From Pseudonocardia kujensis (GTDB lineage Bacteria > Actinomycetota > Actinomycetes > Mycobacteriales > Pseudonocardiaceae), in assembly GCF_021283305.1 (NCBI RefSeq), contig NZ_JAJSOK010000005.1, positions 1 to 64,000 on the forward strand: 64,000 bases of DNA, given 5' to 3'. Numbering within the stretch: position 1 is the stretch's first letter; each line of letters opens with the position of its first letter. A model generated the notes under the pieces. That model saw only the letters and a program-made list of their open reading frames with translations. It was not told the DNA's origin and made no database searches. A program made the translations under genes and the position numbers. Shown one piece after another: positions 43,498 to 51,893 of this stretch.

Positions 43498-44742
43498 GTG
43501 AAGTTCCAGCTGTTCATGCTGCCGACGATCCCGGCGACGTTGGAGGAGCGTGCTGCGAAGCGCCCCATCGGCCGGGACGTCGACGCCTTCCAGGCGATGA
43601 TCGCCGAGGTCCGCGAACTCGCGGTCTTCGCCGACCAGGCGGGTTTCGACGTCTTCTCGACCACGGAGCACCACTTCCACTCGGAGGGGTTCGAGGCGTC
43701 GGTCCAGCCGATGATGCTGTACGCCGACCTGGCCGCCCGGACCGAGAACATCGCCTTCGCGCCGCTGTCGCTCGTGCTGCCCGCCAACGACCCGCTCCGG
43801 GTGGCCGAGCAGGTCGCCTACCTCGACCACCTGACCGCGGGCCGGGTGTACGGCGGGTACGCACGTGGTTACCAGGACCGCTGGGTGAACGTCTTCGGTC
43901 AGCACATCCCGGTCAAGGGCACTCCGATGGACGGCAGCCCCGACGACAAGCACAACCGCGCGGTGCACGAGGAGTACCTCGAGCTGATCTACAAGGCGTG
44001 GACGGAGGACCTGCTGACCTTCGACGGCGAGTTCTACAAGGTGCCGCCCAAGGAGGGCATCACCCGCTGGCCGGCGGCCGAGTGGACCCGCCAGTACGGG
44101 CACCCGGACGAGATCGACGAGAACGGCCACATCCGTGGGATCTCGGTGATCCCCAAGCCCTACCAGCAGCCCTATCCCCCGGCGTTCCAGCCGTTCTCGG
44201 TGTCCGAGTCGACGATGGTGCACACCGCGCACCACGGCGTGATGCCGATCATCCTTGTAGCGGAGCCCGGGCAGTTCACGCACCTGGCCAAGCTGTACCA
44301 GTCCTCGGCCGCGGAAGCGGGTCGCGATCTCAAGCTCGGTGAGAACATCGGCGCGTTCCGCGCGGTCGCCTTCGGTGAGGACCGGCAACAGGCCTGGAAC
44401 CTGATGGAGCGGACGAACTACTACGGATTCCAGATCTACTTCTCCGGGTTCGGGTTCTGGGAGGCGCTGCGCCTGCCCGGCGACGAGCAGACGTACCCGA
44501 AGGGATCGGCACTGCTGCCCCCGGAGGAATGGACGATGGAACGGTTCACCAAGACCAAGTACGGACTGGTGGGCACGGTCGACGACATCAAGCGCGACAT
44601 CGAGGACCTGGCGACGATCCACGGCAACGGCGGCGAGCTCGAGTGGTTCTCCTGGTTCTTCGACCAGGGCCTGATGCCGCTCGACGAGGCCAAGCGGCAG
44701 CTCGAGCTCTTCGCCGAGCACATCATCCCCGAGTTCCGCTAG
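43498..44742 (+). CDS. Luciferase-like (LLM) flavin-dependent monooxygenase
   Basis: 414 aa from the GTG at 43498 (GGGAG seven bases upstream). It reads KFQLFMLPTIPATLEERAAK, then FDVFSTTEHHFHSEGFEASV, the bacterial-luciferase EHH motif, and GRVYGGYARGYQDRWVNVFG. The group with this length uses reduced FMN and oxygen. The partial gene at 63564-64000 appears to be a relative. It opens a long plus-strand run with dodecin, TPP enzyme, EthD and NIPSNAP genes, and RibBA nearby could supply FMN. Confidence 0.9.
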   Translation: MKFQLFMLPTIPATLEERAAKRPIGRDVDAFQAMIAEVRELAVFADQAGFDVFSTTEHHFHSEGFEASVQPMMLYADLAARTENIAFAPLSLVLPANDPLRVAEQVAYLDHLTAGRVYGGYARGYQDRWVNVFGQHIPVKGTPMDGSPDDKHNRAVHEEYLELIYKAWTEDLLTFDGEFYKVPPKEGITRWPAAEWTRQYGHPDEIDENGHIRGISVIPKPYQQPYPPAFQPFSVSESTMVHTAHHGVMPIILVAEPGQFTHLAKLYQSSAAEAGRDLKLGENIGAFRAVAFGEDRQQAWNLMERTNYYGFQIYFSGFGFWEALRLPGDEQTYPKGSALLPPEEWTMERFTKTKYGLVGTVDDIKRDIEDLATIHGNGGELEWFSWFFDQGLMPLDEAKRQLELFAEHIIPEFR

Positions 44743-44856
44743 ACGCCCGGACCGGGGCGGGGGGCGCGGCGACAGGCGGGGACGCCACGCCCCCACGTCC
44801 CCCGGACAGCGCCGGCAGCGTGACCGTGGACGTCCGCCCAGATCGAAGGAGCGCCT

Positions 44857-45072
44857 GTGTCCGAGCACATCTACCGCGTCATCGAGATAGTCGGGTCCTC
44901 ACCCCGGTCGGTGGACGAGGCCATCCACAACGGGATCGCCCGCGCTGCGCAGACCGTGCACGGTCTCGACTGGTTCGAGGTCACCCAGATCCGAGGGCAC
45001 CTCGCCGAGGGGGCCGTCGATCACGTCCAGGTCGGCCTGAAGGTCGGGTTCCGGCTGGACGAGGCGCAGTAG
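44857..45072 (+). CDS. Dodecin
   Basis: 71 aa, standard length. Reads HIYRVIEIVGSSPRSVDEAI, then DWFEVTQIRGHLAEGAVDHV and QVGLKVGFRLDE. Dodecins form hollow dodecamers that bind flavins (or CoA) and buffer free FMN/FAD. The tryptophan in LDWFEV is the flavin-stacking residue. GTG start with GAAGGAG upstream. Its location right after an FMN-dependent monooxygenase supports a flavin-storage role in this pathway. Confidence 0.93.
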   Translation: MSEHIYRVIEIVGSSPRSVDEAIHNGIARAAQTVHGLDWFEVTQIRGHLAEGAVDHVQVGLKVGFRLDEAQ

Positions 45073-45100
45073 GCCGCGCCGTGCGGAGGCGGACGACGAC

Positions 45101-45625
45101 GTGAGCGGGAGCCTCGCCTGGGCGGCTGCGGTGGGCGACGCGCTCGCCGACGGCGGCGTGGACGTCGCGGCGTACCTGCCGGACTCACGGCTGCAGGGCG
45201 TGCTCGTGCGGCTGGCCGAACGCGGGGTGGCGATGCGCTGCCTCACCCGGGAGGAGGAGTGCGTCGGCTACGCGGCGGGCCGCGCGCTCGCGGGTGGGCG
45301 CCCGGTCGTGCTCATGCAGTGCTCCGGTCTGGGCAACAGCCTCAACGCCCTGGGCTCGCTCGTCGTGGCCTACGGCATCGGGCTGCCCCTGGTCCTCTCG
45401 ATGCGGGGGACCCTCGGCGAGGCCAACCCGGCACAGGTGCCGATCGGGCTGGCCACTCCCGCGCTGCTCGCTGCACTCGGCGTCCCCGTCTACCCGCTCC
45501 GGGACCCGCACGGCGGGGACGCGGCCTCGACCGTGGGCGGGGTCCTCACGCTGGTCCAGCGAGCCGGGCGTACCGCCGCGGTTGCGCTCGAACCGGAACT
45601 GGGCGGTGGCCGTGGAGCCCACTGA
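45101..45625 (+). CDS. TPP-dependent decarboxylase, Pyr-domain subunit (ComD-like)
   Basis: 174 aa, size of sulfopyruvate decarboxylase alpha subunit. The activating glutamate lies in CLTREEECVGYAAGRALAGG, followed by VVLMQCSGLGNSLNALGSLV and ALGVPVYPLRD, all features of the TPP Pyr domain. It begins GTG 28 bp after dodecin. It pairs with the next ORF, the PP domain, as in split sulfopyruvate or phosphonopyruvate decarboxylases. The substrate is probably a 2-oxo acid; coenzyme M synthesis itself is unlikely here. Confidence 0.85.
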   Translation: MSGSLAWAAAVGDALADGGVDVAAYLPDSRLQGVLVRLAERGVAMRCLTREEECVGYAAGRALAGGRPVVLMQCSGLGNSLNALGSLVVAYGIGLPLVLSMRGTLGEANPAQVPIGLATPALLAALGVPVYPLRDPHGGDAASTVGGVLTLVQRAGRTAAVALEPELGGGRGAH

Positions 45626-46214
45626 CGTGGCGGCGGTGGTGCTGGCCGCACATCCGCACGCTCTCGTGGTCGCCGCGCTCGGCACGGCGACGTCGGCGCT
45701 GCGGCTCGCGTCCGACGACGGCCCGCACCTGTACCTCGGCGGCGCGATGGGGTCGGCGCTCGCCACCGCACTCGGGGTCGCGGAGGCGGTGCCCGAGCGC
45801 ACCGTCGTCGCCCTGCTCGGGGACGGCGAACTGCTGATGAGCGCCAACGGGCTCTGGTCCGTCGCCGCGTACCGGCCGGCGAACCTCGTCACCGTGGTGC
45901 TGACCGACGGGCTCTACTCGATCACCGGCGGGCAGCCGCTGCCCGTCGATCCCTGCTTCGCCGACGTGGCGGGCGCCCTTCCCGGTCTCACCGCCGCTCG
46001 CGTGTCGGACGGCGGGAACCTGCGCGACGCGCTGCTGGAGCTGCCCCGCCCAGCGCTGGTCGAGGCCGTCGTCCGGACCGGCAGCCGGCCCGGCCCCTCG
46101 CCGTTCGTCGATCCCGGCACGGTCCGGACGCGGTTCACCGCCGCACTCCGCGCGACAGCCGCCGAACGGCAGGACACAGGACAGGAGGTCGTCACGTGCA
46201 CAGCGGACCGGTGA
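45606..46214 (+). CDS. TPP-dependent decarboxylase, PP-domain subunit (ComE-like)
   Basis: 202 aa. The TPP/Mg motif GDG...N region reads VVALLGDGELLMSANGLWSV, then NLVTVVLTDGLYSITGGQPL; the usual second Asn is replaced (TD), a small deviation. It overlaps the alpha-subunit gene by 20 bp. GTGs at 45606 and 45612 are both possible; the first fits the weak GGA upstream better. Forms the active decarboxylase with the preceding subunit. Confidence 0.85.
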   Translation: MAVEPTDVAAVVLAAHPHALVVAALGTATSALRLASDDGPHLYLGGAMGSALATALGVAEAVPERTVVALLGDGELLMSANGLWSVAAYRPANLVTVVLTDGLYSITGGQPLPVDPCFADVAGALPGLTAARVSDGGNLRDALLELPRPALVEAVVRTGSRPGPSPFVDPGTVRTRFTAALRATAAERQDTGQEVVTCTADR

Positions 46215-46912
46215 AGGTGGTCGTGCTCGGCCGCCGCGCGTCGGGACTGCCGCTCGAACGGTTCCGGACGTGGGCGGCCGAGGAGCTCGCCGGAGGGCTC
46301 GCCGGGCTGGAGGGTGCGACTCGTCAGGCGCAGTCGCTCACCCTGCTCGGCGGCTACCGCCGCGGCGCCCCGATCTATGACGTCGTCCACGAGCTCTGGT
46401 TCCCCGATGAAGGGGTGGCCCGGTGGGCCAGCGCCTCCCGGGCCTTCACCGCGCTGACCGGCGACCCCGCGCTCGACCCGGCTTCGCTGAGCGTCCTGCA
46501 CGTCGAGGAGCACGTCGTCAAGGACCTCGGGCCGCCCGCTGCCGGGGTCAAGAGCATCGAGTTCGTGACCCGTCGCGCGGACCTGCCGTGCCCCGATTTC
46601 CGCCGCTACTGGCGGGAGGTGCACGGGCCCCTGGCCGCCACGATCGCGCCCATCCGAAGATACGTGCAGAGCCACTGCCTGCCCTCGTCCTCCGCGACCG
46701 AGGACGACGCGCCGCGCTGGGACGGGCTGGCGACGACCTGGTTCGCCGACGTCGCGGCGATGCGCCGGTCCGCGACCCTGCCCGAGTACCGTGCGACCCG
46801 CGAGGACGAGCCGCACTTCCTCGCGCCCGGGCACCTGCCGTTCCTCATCACGACCGAGACCGTCACCGTCGACCCGCCGACGTCCCCGTCGGCACCGGGA
46901 GCGTCACGATGA
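46196..46912 (+). CDS. EthD-domain protein, duplicated domain
   Basis: 238 aa with two EthD/dimeric alpha-beta barrel halves. The second has the clear signature SIEFVTRRADLPCPDFRRYW then REVHGPLAA. The first (VKVVVLGRRASGLPLERFRT) is more diverged. The family occurs beside oxygenases and ether- or aromatic-degrading enzymes. Starts at GTG 46196 within the end of the TPP subunit gene and ends in an ATGA overlap with the NIPSNAP gene. Confidence 0.85.
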   Translation: MHSGPVKVVVLGRRASGLPLERFRTWAAEELAGGLAGLEGATRQAQSLTLLGGYRRGAPIYDVVHELWFPDEGVARWASASRAFTALTGDPALDPASLSVLHVEEHVVKDLGPPAAGVKSIEFVTRRADLPCPDFRRYWREVHGPLAATIAPIRRYVQSHCLPSSSATEDDAPRWDGLATTWFADVAAMRRSATLPEYRATREDEPHFLAPGHLPFLITTETVTVDPPTSPSAPGASR

Positions 46913-47253
46913 TCTACGAGCTGCGCGAGTACACCGCCGTGCCCGGACGTCTGCCGGCGCTGGTCGAGCGGTTCAACTCCGCCACCTGCCGGATCTTCCG
47001 CAAGCACGGGATGGAGCTGGTGTTCCTCAGTCGCACCGATGTCGGGGACGACTCGAAGAACGAGATCGTCTACGTCCTGCGCTTCGACTCCTACGACGAC
47101 CTGCAGAGCAAGTGGGCCGCCTTCTTCGCCGACCCGGAGTGGAAGACCGTGGCCGCGCGTAGCGAGGAGGCCGGTCCGCTCGTCGCGCGGGTCCGACGGC
47201 GCCTGCTCACGACCGCGGACTTCCCGGGCGTCGAGTCCGGGCCCACAGGGTGA
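46909..47253 (+). CDS. NIPSNAP family protein, copy 2
   Basis: 114 aa. Reads IYELREYTAVPGRLPALVER, GMELVFLSRTDVGDDSKNEI and LQSKWAAFFADPEWKTVAAR. Homologous to 11133-11471 (copy 1). Coupled to EthD upstream by ATGA. The EthD-NIPSNAP pair, both dimeric alpha-beta barrels, suggests a shared small-molecule or cofactor-handling role. Confidence 0.87.
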   Translation: MIYELREYTAVPGRLPALVERFNSATCRIFRKHGMELVFLSRTDVGDDSKNEIVYVLRFDSYDDLQSKWAAFFADPEWKTVAARSEEAGPLVARVRRRLLTTADFPGVESGPTG

Positions 47254-47278
47254 CCGGCAGCAGGGCGCGGAGCCCGCG

Positions 47279-48418
47279 ATGAAGATCGTCGACGTCACCG
47301 CGTTCCCCACCTCGTTCCCCGTCAGCCCGCGTGGCGGTGAGCGGCTCGGGATCGGCCGCGCGGTCAAGCGTGACGCGGTGGTCGTGCGCGTGCGCACCGC
47401 CGACGGCCTCGTGGGCTGGGGCGAGGCACACCACGCCCGCTCGCCGGGCACGATCGGACACCTGATCAACAGCACGCTGCGCGAGCTGGTCCTCGGGCTG
47501 GACGCCGCCGACGTCGTCGGTGTCTGGCGCACCGTCTACACCGCCCAGCTCGCCAGCCACGGACTCGGCGCCGCCGCCGCGATCGCGCTGAGCGGAATCG
47601 ACATAGCGCTCTGGGACGTGCGGGGCAAGGCGGTCGGCTGGCCGCTGCACCGGCTGCTCGGCGGCGCGGCCCGACCGGTCCGGGCGTACGCCGGCGGTGT
47701 GGCGCTGGGCTGGAACGAGCCGGAGGCACTGCTCGATCAGGTACGGCCACTGGTCGCAGGTGGGTACCGGGCGGTCAAGCTGCGCATCGGGGAGGGTCCG
47801 GGACCGGACCTCGCCCGCATCGCCGCGGTCCGCGCGGAGTTCCCCGACCTGGACATCCTCGTCGACGCGAACACCGCCTACGACCTCGACGACGTCCGAC
47901 GCGTCGCCCCCGGCCTACGCGAGCACCGGGTCGGCTGGCTGGAGGAGCCGTTCCCGCCGCACGACCACCGCAGCTACAGCGAGGCCGCACGGTTCGTCGG
48001 GGTACCGCTGGCGGCCGGCGAGAACCACTACACCCGCTTCGAGTTCCACCGGCTGGTCGAGGACGGCGCCGTCACCGTCCTGCAGCCCGACCTGTCCAAG
48101 TCCGGCGGGATCACCGAGGTGCAGCGGATCGCCTCGATGGCCTCGGCGTGGAAACTGCGCGTCCACCCCCACACCGCCTCGACGGGGCTGAACATGGCCG
48201 CGACCGTGCACCTGCTCGCGGCGACCGAGAACGCGGGCTACTACGAGGCCGACGTCAGCCACGACAATCTGTTCCGCGACGAGCTGGTGCCGACCCCGCT
48301 CCCGACCCGCCCGGACGGCACCGTACTCCCGCCGGAGGGACCGGGGCTCGGGGTGGAGGTCGACGAGGACTTCCTCGCCGCGCACCCCGTGATCGAGGGC
48401 CCAGGCTTCGTTCGCTGA
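47279..48418 (+). CDS. Enolase-superfamily enzyme (mandelate racemase/muconate lactonizing), copy 1
   Basis: 379 aa. N-terminal capping domain (KIVDVTAFPTSFPVSPRGGE). Barrel: the KxR variant of the first base motif in YRAVKLRIGEG, metal ligands in LVDANTAYD, WLEEPFPPHD and AAGENHYTRFE, and the second base His in LRVHPHTASTGLN. The KxR pattern with a His-Asp dyad points to a dehydratase or racemase of the mandelate racemase type. GC-rich GGAGCC before the ATG. Last gene of the plus-strand run; RibBA is convergent. Confidence 0.87.
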   Translation: MKIVDVTAFPTSFPVSPRGGERLGIGRAVKRDAVVVRVRTADGLVGWGEAHHARSPGTIGHLINSTLRELVLGLDAADVVGVWRTVYTAQLASHGLGAAAAIALSGIDIALWDVRGKAVGWPLHRLLGGAARPVRAYAGGVALGWNEPEALLDQVRPLVAGGYRAVKLRIGEGPGPDLARIAAVRAEFPDLDILVDANTAYDLDDVRRVAPGLREHRVGWLEEPFPPHDHRSYSEAARFVGVPLAAGENHYTRFEFHRLVEDGAVTVLQPDLSKSGGITEVQRIASMASAWKLRVHPHTASTGLNMAATVHLLAATENAGYYEADVSHDNLFRDELVPTPLPTRPDGTVLPPEGPGLGVEVDEDFLAAHPVIEGPGFVR

Positions 48419-48492
48419 GGTGAGAGCGAGGCGAGATGGTCGCGGATGACGCGCCCCATCGAGTAGGTGAAGGTCACGTCCGCCCACATCGC

Positions 48493-49830
48493 TCATGAGA
48501 CCTGCGCACCCCCGCTGGAATCAGCGTGAGCGCCCGCCGAGAGCCCGTCGAGGTCGTGGTTCATCCGTACCCGCTTGGTGGTGAGGTAGCTGATGTTGTC
48601 CGGGTTCGGTGGGGTGACCAGTGGCTCGCGGCGGACGATCTGCACCCCGTGGTCCGCGAGCCCGCTCTCCTTGGCGGGGTTGTTGGTCATGAGGCGGACG
48701 TGGTCGACGCCGAGGTCGCGCAGGATCTCCGCGCCGACGCCGTAGTCCCGGCTGTCGATCGGCAGGCCCTGCACGAGGTTCGCGTCGACCGTGTCCAGGC
48801 CGCCGTCCTGCAGCGTGTACGCGCGCAGCTTGTGCGAGAGCCCGATGCCCCGGCCCTCGTGGCCACGCAGATAGACCACGACGCCGCGGCCCTCGGCCGC
48901 GATCCGCTCCAGGGCCCCGTCGAGCTGCTCGCCGCAGTCGCAGCGCCGCGACCCGAAGACGTCCCCCGTGAGGCATTCCGAGTGGACCCGCACCAGGACC
49001 GCGGCATCGGACCCGTCCGTCCCGTCGGCGAGCCGGGCCAGCCGACCGGCGGCGTCCAGCCCACCGTGCACGAGTGCGACGTGCTCGACACCGTCGGCGG
49101 CGCGATAGGTCAGCGCGGTGAACTCCCCGTGTGTGGTGGGCACCCGCCCCGCGGCCTCGCGATGGACGAGAGTGGTCGTTCCGCGACGACGACGCACGAT
49201 GTCCGCCACAGTGAGCACCACCAGGCCGTGCTCGGCGGCGAAGCGCTCGAGCTCGGGGCGGCGGGCCATCGTGCCGTCGTCGTTGGTCACCTCGGCCAAC
49301 ACGCCCGCCGGGACCAGGCCGGCGAGCCGACACAGGTCGACCGCGCTCTCGGTGTGCCCGGGACGGTCGAGCACGCCGCCGGGACGGGCGCGCAGGGGGA
49401 CCACGTGGCCCGGCCGCGAGAGGGCCTCGGGGCGGGTGGCCGGGTCGGCCAGGGCACGGATCGTCGCAGCCCGGTCGGCGCCGGAGACCCCCGTGCTCGT
49501 GCCCTGCTTGAGGTCGATCGAGACGGTGAAGGCGGTACCGCGGGGGTCGTCGGCGTCCTCGACCATCGGGCTCAGGTCGAGCGCGTCGGCGCGCTCACCG
49601 AGAATGCCGACGCAGATCAGGCCGCTCGTGTGGCGGATCATGAACCCGATCGCCTCGGGCGTCGCCAGTTCCGCGGCCATGATCAGGTCGCCCTCGTTCT
49701 CGCGGTCCTCGTCGTCGAGGACGAGAACCATCCGGCCGCGCCGAAGCTCCGCCAGGGCAGCGTCGACCACGTGGGTCGATCGGTGCGCGTCTGCTGCTCC
49801 GTTCGAGCCGGTGCCATCGCTGCGATCCAT
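48493..49830 (-). CDS. ribBA: Bifunctional DHBP synthase / GTP cyclohydrolase II (RibBA)
   Basis: 445 aa. N-terminal RibB: VLDDEDRENEGDLIMAAE (catalytic acidic loop), GTSTGVSGADRAATI and RPGHTESAVDL. C-terminal RibA: HSECLTGDVFGSRRCDCGEQ with the three zinc cysteines, YLRGHEGRGIGLSHKLRAYT and MTNNPAKESGL. Both halves keep the catalytic residues I can check. It makes the two riboflavin precursors. Its place among flavin monooxygenase genes, not in a rib operon, suggests a second, dedicated flavin supply. No FMN riboswitch fits in the 79 bp before it. Downstream of the AcoR-like gene on the same strand. Confidence 0.95.
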   Translation of the reverse strand: MDRSDGTGSNGAADAHRSTHVVDAALAELRRGRMVLVLDDEDRENEGDLIMAAELATPEAIGFMIRHTSGLICVGILGERADALDLSPMVEDADDPRGTAFTVSIDLKQGTSTGVSGADRAATIRALADPATRPEALSRPGHVVPLRARPGGVLDRPGHTESAVDLCRLAGLVPAGVLAEVTNDDGTMARRPELERFAAEHGLVVLTVADIVRRRRGTTTLVHREAAGRVPTTHGEFTALTYRAADGVEHVALVHGGLDAAGRLARLADGTDGSDAAVLVRVHSECLTGDVFGSRRCDCGEQLDGALERIAAEGRGVVVYLRGHEGRGIGLSHKLRAYTLQDGGLDTVDANLVQGLPIDSRDYGVGAEILRDLGVDHVRLMTNNPAKESGLADHGVQIVRREPLVTPPNPDNISYLTTKRVRMNHDLDGLSAGAHADSSGGAQVS

Positions 49831-49909
49831 GGTCCGAGGGTAGGAGGGAGGCGGCACCCGGCGGTGTCCGAACCTCGAACACGCGGTCGTCGGCCCCGCA
49901 CACCCGGCG

Positions 49910-51658
49910 TCAGAAGGTGGTGTTGTCCAGGTCGACGCCGGCGGCCTGCAGCTTGCGGTAGAGAGTGGACCGCGAGATGCCGAGCAGCGCGGCGGCGTCC
50001 TTCTTGTTCCCACCGGTCTCGGCCATCGCATCGAGGATCGCGTGGATCTCGGCCCGCTCGAAGCGGGTGAGCGTGAGGCGCGGAGCCGCGCACCGCACCT
50101 CCGGGGGCAGGTCGGCGAGCCCGGGGACCGCTCCGCCCGGCGTCGCCTCGAGCACCCGCTCCACCAGCCTCCGCAACTCGCGGATGTTGCCCGGCCAGGA
50201 CAGGCGCATGAGCAGCTGCACGGCCTCGGGTGCGAACCTGCGGGGGGCGGCGATGGCGGCGACCAGCGTCGGGATGTCGCGCAACCGGTTGCGCAGCGGC
50301 GGTAGTCGGAGCTGATCGGCGTCGAGCCCGGGCAGCACCATATCGTCCCAGGACGAGGCGCACGTGAAGGTCGCCGCGCAGCGCCATCCGCGGGAGCCCG
50401 CGTCGCCGAGGATCGCGGACAGGCGCCGTCGGCCGAGCCCGTCGAGCAGGTCGAGGTGGCGCAGCAGGAGCGCGCCGGGCGGTCCGGCGAGCAGAACGCG
50501 CAGATCGTCGATCCACGCGTCGAGGCCGGTGACCTCGGCCTGCGCGGCGTCGCAGACCCGTGGGTCGTCGCCGGGCTCGCGGAGGAGTGCGGACCCGACC
50601 GCGGCCTTGCCGACCCCTGGTTCGCCACAGAGCACTACGGTCCGGGCGGCGAGCGCCGCCCGAGCCGCGCGGCACGCCCAGAGGAAGGCCCGGTCGGTAC
50701 CGGCCAGCCCGTCGGGCGCGGTGAGGCGGGCGGCGGGCCCCGGCGACGCCGTGGGCTCGGTTGCGGGCCGGATCTCGACCAGCGCGCCGATCACTTCTCC
50801 CCCGTCCCGCAGGCGCATGGTCCGGGTCCGGGCACTGCGTCCACAGGGCAGCGGGAGCTCGCCGTCGACCGTTCCGTCGGCGCAGGAACCGGCGAGCACC
50901 CGGGCGACGTGGTCCCACAGGAGCGGCTGGTCCACCCCGTCGAGCAGCCTTGCCGCCTGGGGATTGGCCATCTGGACGCGGTCGTTGAGGACGAGGATCC
51001 CGGCATGGGAGCGCCTGCTGCCGGACAGAAAGTGTGCCAGCAGCGCGCGTTCCTGGACGGTCTGCTGCTCGAAGAGCCGCTGCTCGATCGTCCTCGCCGT
51101 CTGCTCGGCGAGCACGGTCACCAGCCCGTTGTCGCGGTCCGCACCACAGGTGATGTCCAGAATGCCCATCGCGCGGCGCGTCAACGGGTCCATGATCGGC
51201 ACGCCGACGCAGGTGAACTGGACGAGCTCGTCGACGTAGTGCTCGTGGCCGTCGATACGGGTGGTCCGGCCGAGCTCGACGGCCGTGCCCACGCCGTTGG
51301 TCCCCACCGCGTCCTCGGCGAAGACGAAACCCGGGGTGATGTGGAGGGAGTCGAGCATGTGCAGGAGCCGCCGGTTCTGCACACGACGGTCGAGTATGCG
51401 CGCGGTCGCGTCGGTCACGAGGAAGCTGATGCCGAGCTCACCGAGCCGCGCGTTCATCGCGTCCAGGACCGGGCCGGCCGCACGCAGCAGCCGCGACTCC
51501 GGGTCGACGCCCGGGCGGTACGGCGGGGCCAGGCGGTCGGTGGCCACCGACCAGCTCGAGCACCGTTGCCACGACGAGGAGATCTCGGCGCGCACGCGCA
51601 CCGGAGCCGTGCCCGACGAGAGGAAGGACTCTCGGTCACGCGCCAGGATGTCGTCCAC
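49910..51658 (-). CDS. AcoR-like GAF/AAA/Fis transcriptional regulator
   Basis: 582 aa from the GTG at 51658 (GAAGGG upstream). The N-terminal part has ISSSWQRC, typical of AcoR/MimR regulators, then a GAF domain (FAEDAVGTNGVGTAVELGRT). The central AAA domain keeps Walker A (GEPGVGKAAVGS) but has no GAFTGA sigma-54 contact loop and a weak Walker B (LLLRHLDLLD). The C-terminus has a Fis HTH (GGNKKDAAALLGISRSTLYR). Actinobacteria lack sigma-54, so such proteins act with other sigma factors. Two 7-3-7 inverted repeats lie between it and the divergent MBL gene. Confidence 0.9.
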   Translation of the reverse strand: MDDILARDRESFLSSGTAPVRVRAEISSSWQRCSSWSVATDRLAPPYRPGVDPESRLLRAAGPVLDAMNARLGELGISFLVTDATARILDRRVQNRRLLHMLDSLHITPGFVFAEDAVGTNGVGTAVELGRTTRIDGHEHYVDELVQFTCVGVPIMDPLTRRAMGILDITCGADRDNGLVTVLAEQTARTIEQRLFEQQTVQERALLAHFLSGSRRSHAGILVLNDRVQMANPQAARLLDGVDQPLLWDHVARVLAGSCADGTVDGELPLPCGRSARTRTMRLRDGGEVIGALVEIRPATEPTASPGPAARLTAPDGLAGTDRAFLWACRAARAALAARTVVLCGEPGVGKAAVGSALLREPGDDPRVCDAAQAEVTGLDAWIDDLRVLLAGPPGALLLRHLDLLDGLGRRRLSAILGDAGSRGWRCAATFTCASSWDDMVLPGLDADQLRLPPLRNRLRDIPTLVAAIAAPRRFAPEAVQLLMRLSWPGNIRELRRLVERVLEATPGGAVPGLADLPPEVRCAAPRLTLTRFERAEIHAILDAMAETGGNKKDAAALLGISRSTLYRKLQAAGVDLDNTTF

Positions 51659-51756
51659 TACTCGATCCCTTCCACCAGAACCTCGTTGTTCTGCAGGACC
51701 AGGGCGTTGAGCGTCGCCCGCCTGACGAACGATAGGTCGAGGACCGGGGCCGGAGC

Positions 51757-51773
51757 TGTCGCAATCTGGGACA
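51757..51773. promoter_or_regulatory. 7-3-7 inverted repeat, AcoR-type site A
   Basis: TGTCGCAATCTGGGACA: arms TGTCGCA and TGGGACA, one mismatch, spacer ATC. Between the divergent AcoR-like and MBL genes. Confidence 0.6.
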
Positions 51774-51795
51774 CGGCCGGGGACGCGGCTCGTCG

Positions 51796-51812
51796 TGCCC
51801 CAAGTTCGGACA
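51796..51812. promoter_or_regulatory. 7-3-7 inverted repeat, AcoR-type site B
   Basis: TGCCCCAAGTTCGGACA: arms TGCCCCA and TCGGACA, spacer AGT. 39 bp centre to centre from site A, close to four helical turns. Confidence 0.5.
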
Positions 51813-51893
51813 CCGGTGACCCCCCTCGGAGCGGTCGAATCGTCGGACGTGCCCGTCCCTCGGCGCACCACACCACCACCTCGGGAGGAAGCG

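Noticed and set aside
45101-46214. Coenzyme M biosynthesis (ComDE) locus
   Set aside because: Only the decarboxylase-like pair is present; no ComA, ComB or ComC homologues and no methanogen context.
48241-48489. Minus-strand ORF starting MWADVTFTYSMGRVIRDHL
   Set aside because: It is antisense to the 3' end of the enolase-superfamily gene; only the first 20 or so residues look protein-like and no family was identified.
49831-49909. Possible FMN riboswitch before ribBA
   Set aside because: Only 79 bp separate it from the upstream gene and no RFN-type conserved blocks are visible.
51658-51879. Minus-strand 73-codon ORF ending at the AcoR-like start
   Set aside because: It covers the two inverted repeats and the divergent promoter, has no recognisable similarity, and is best read as non-coding.
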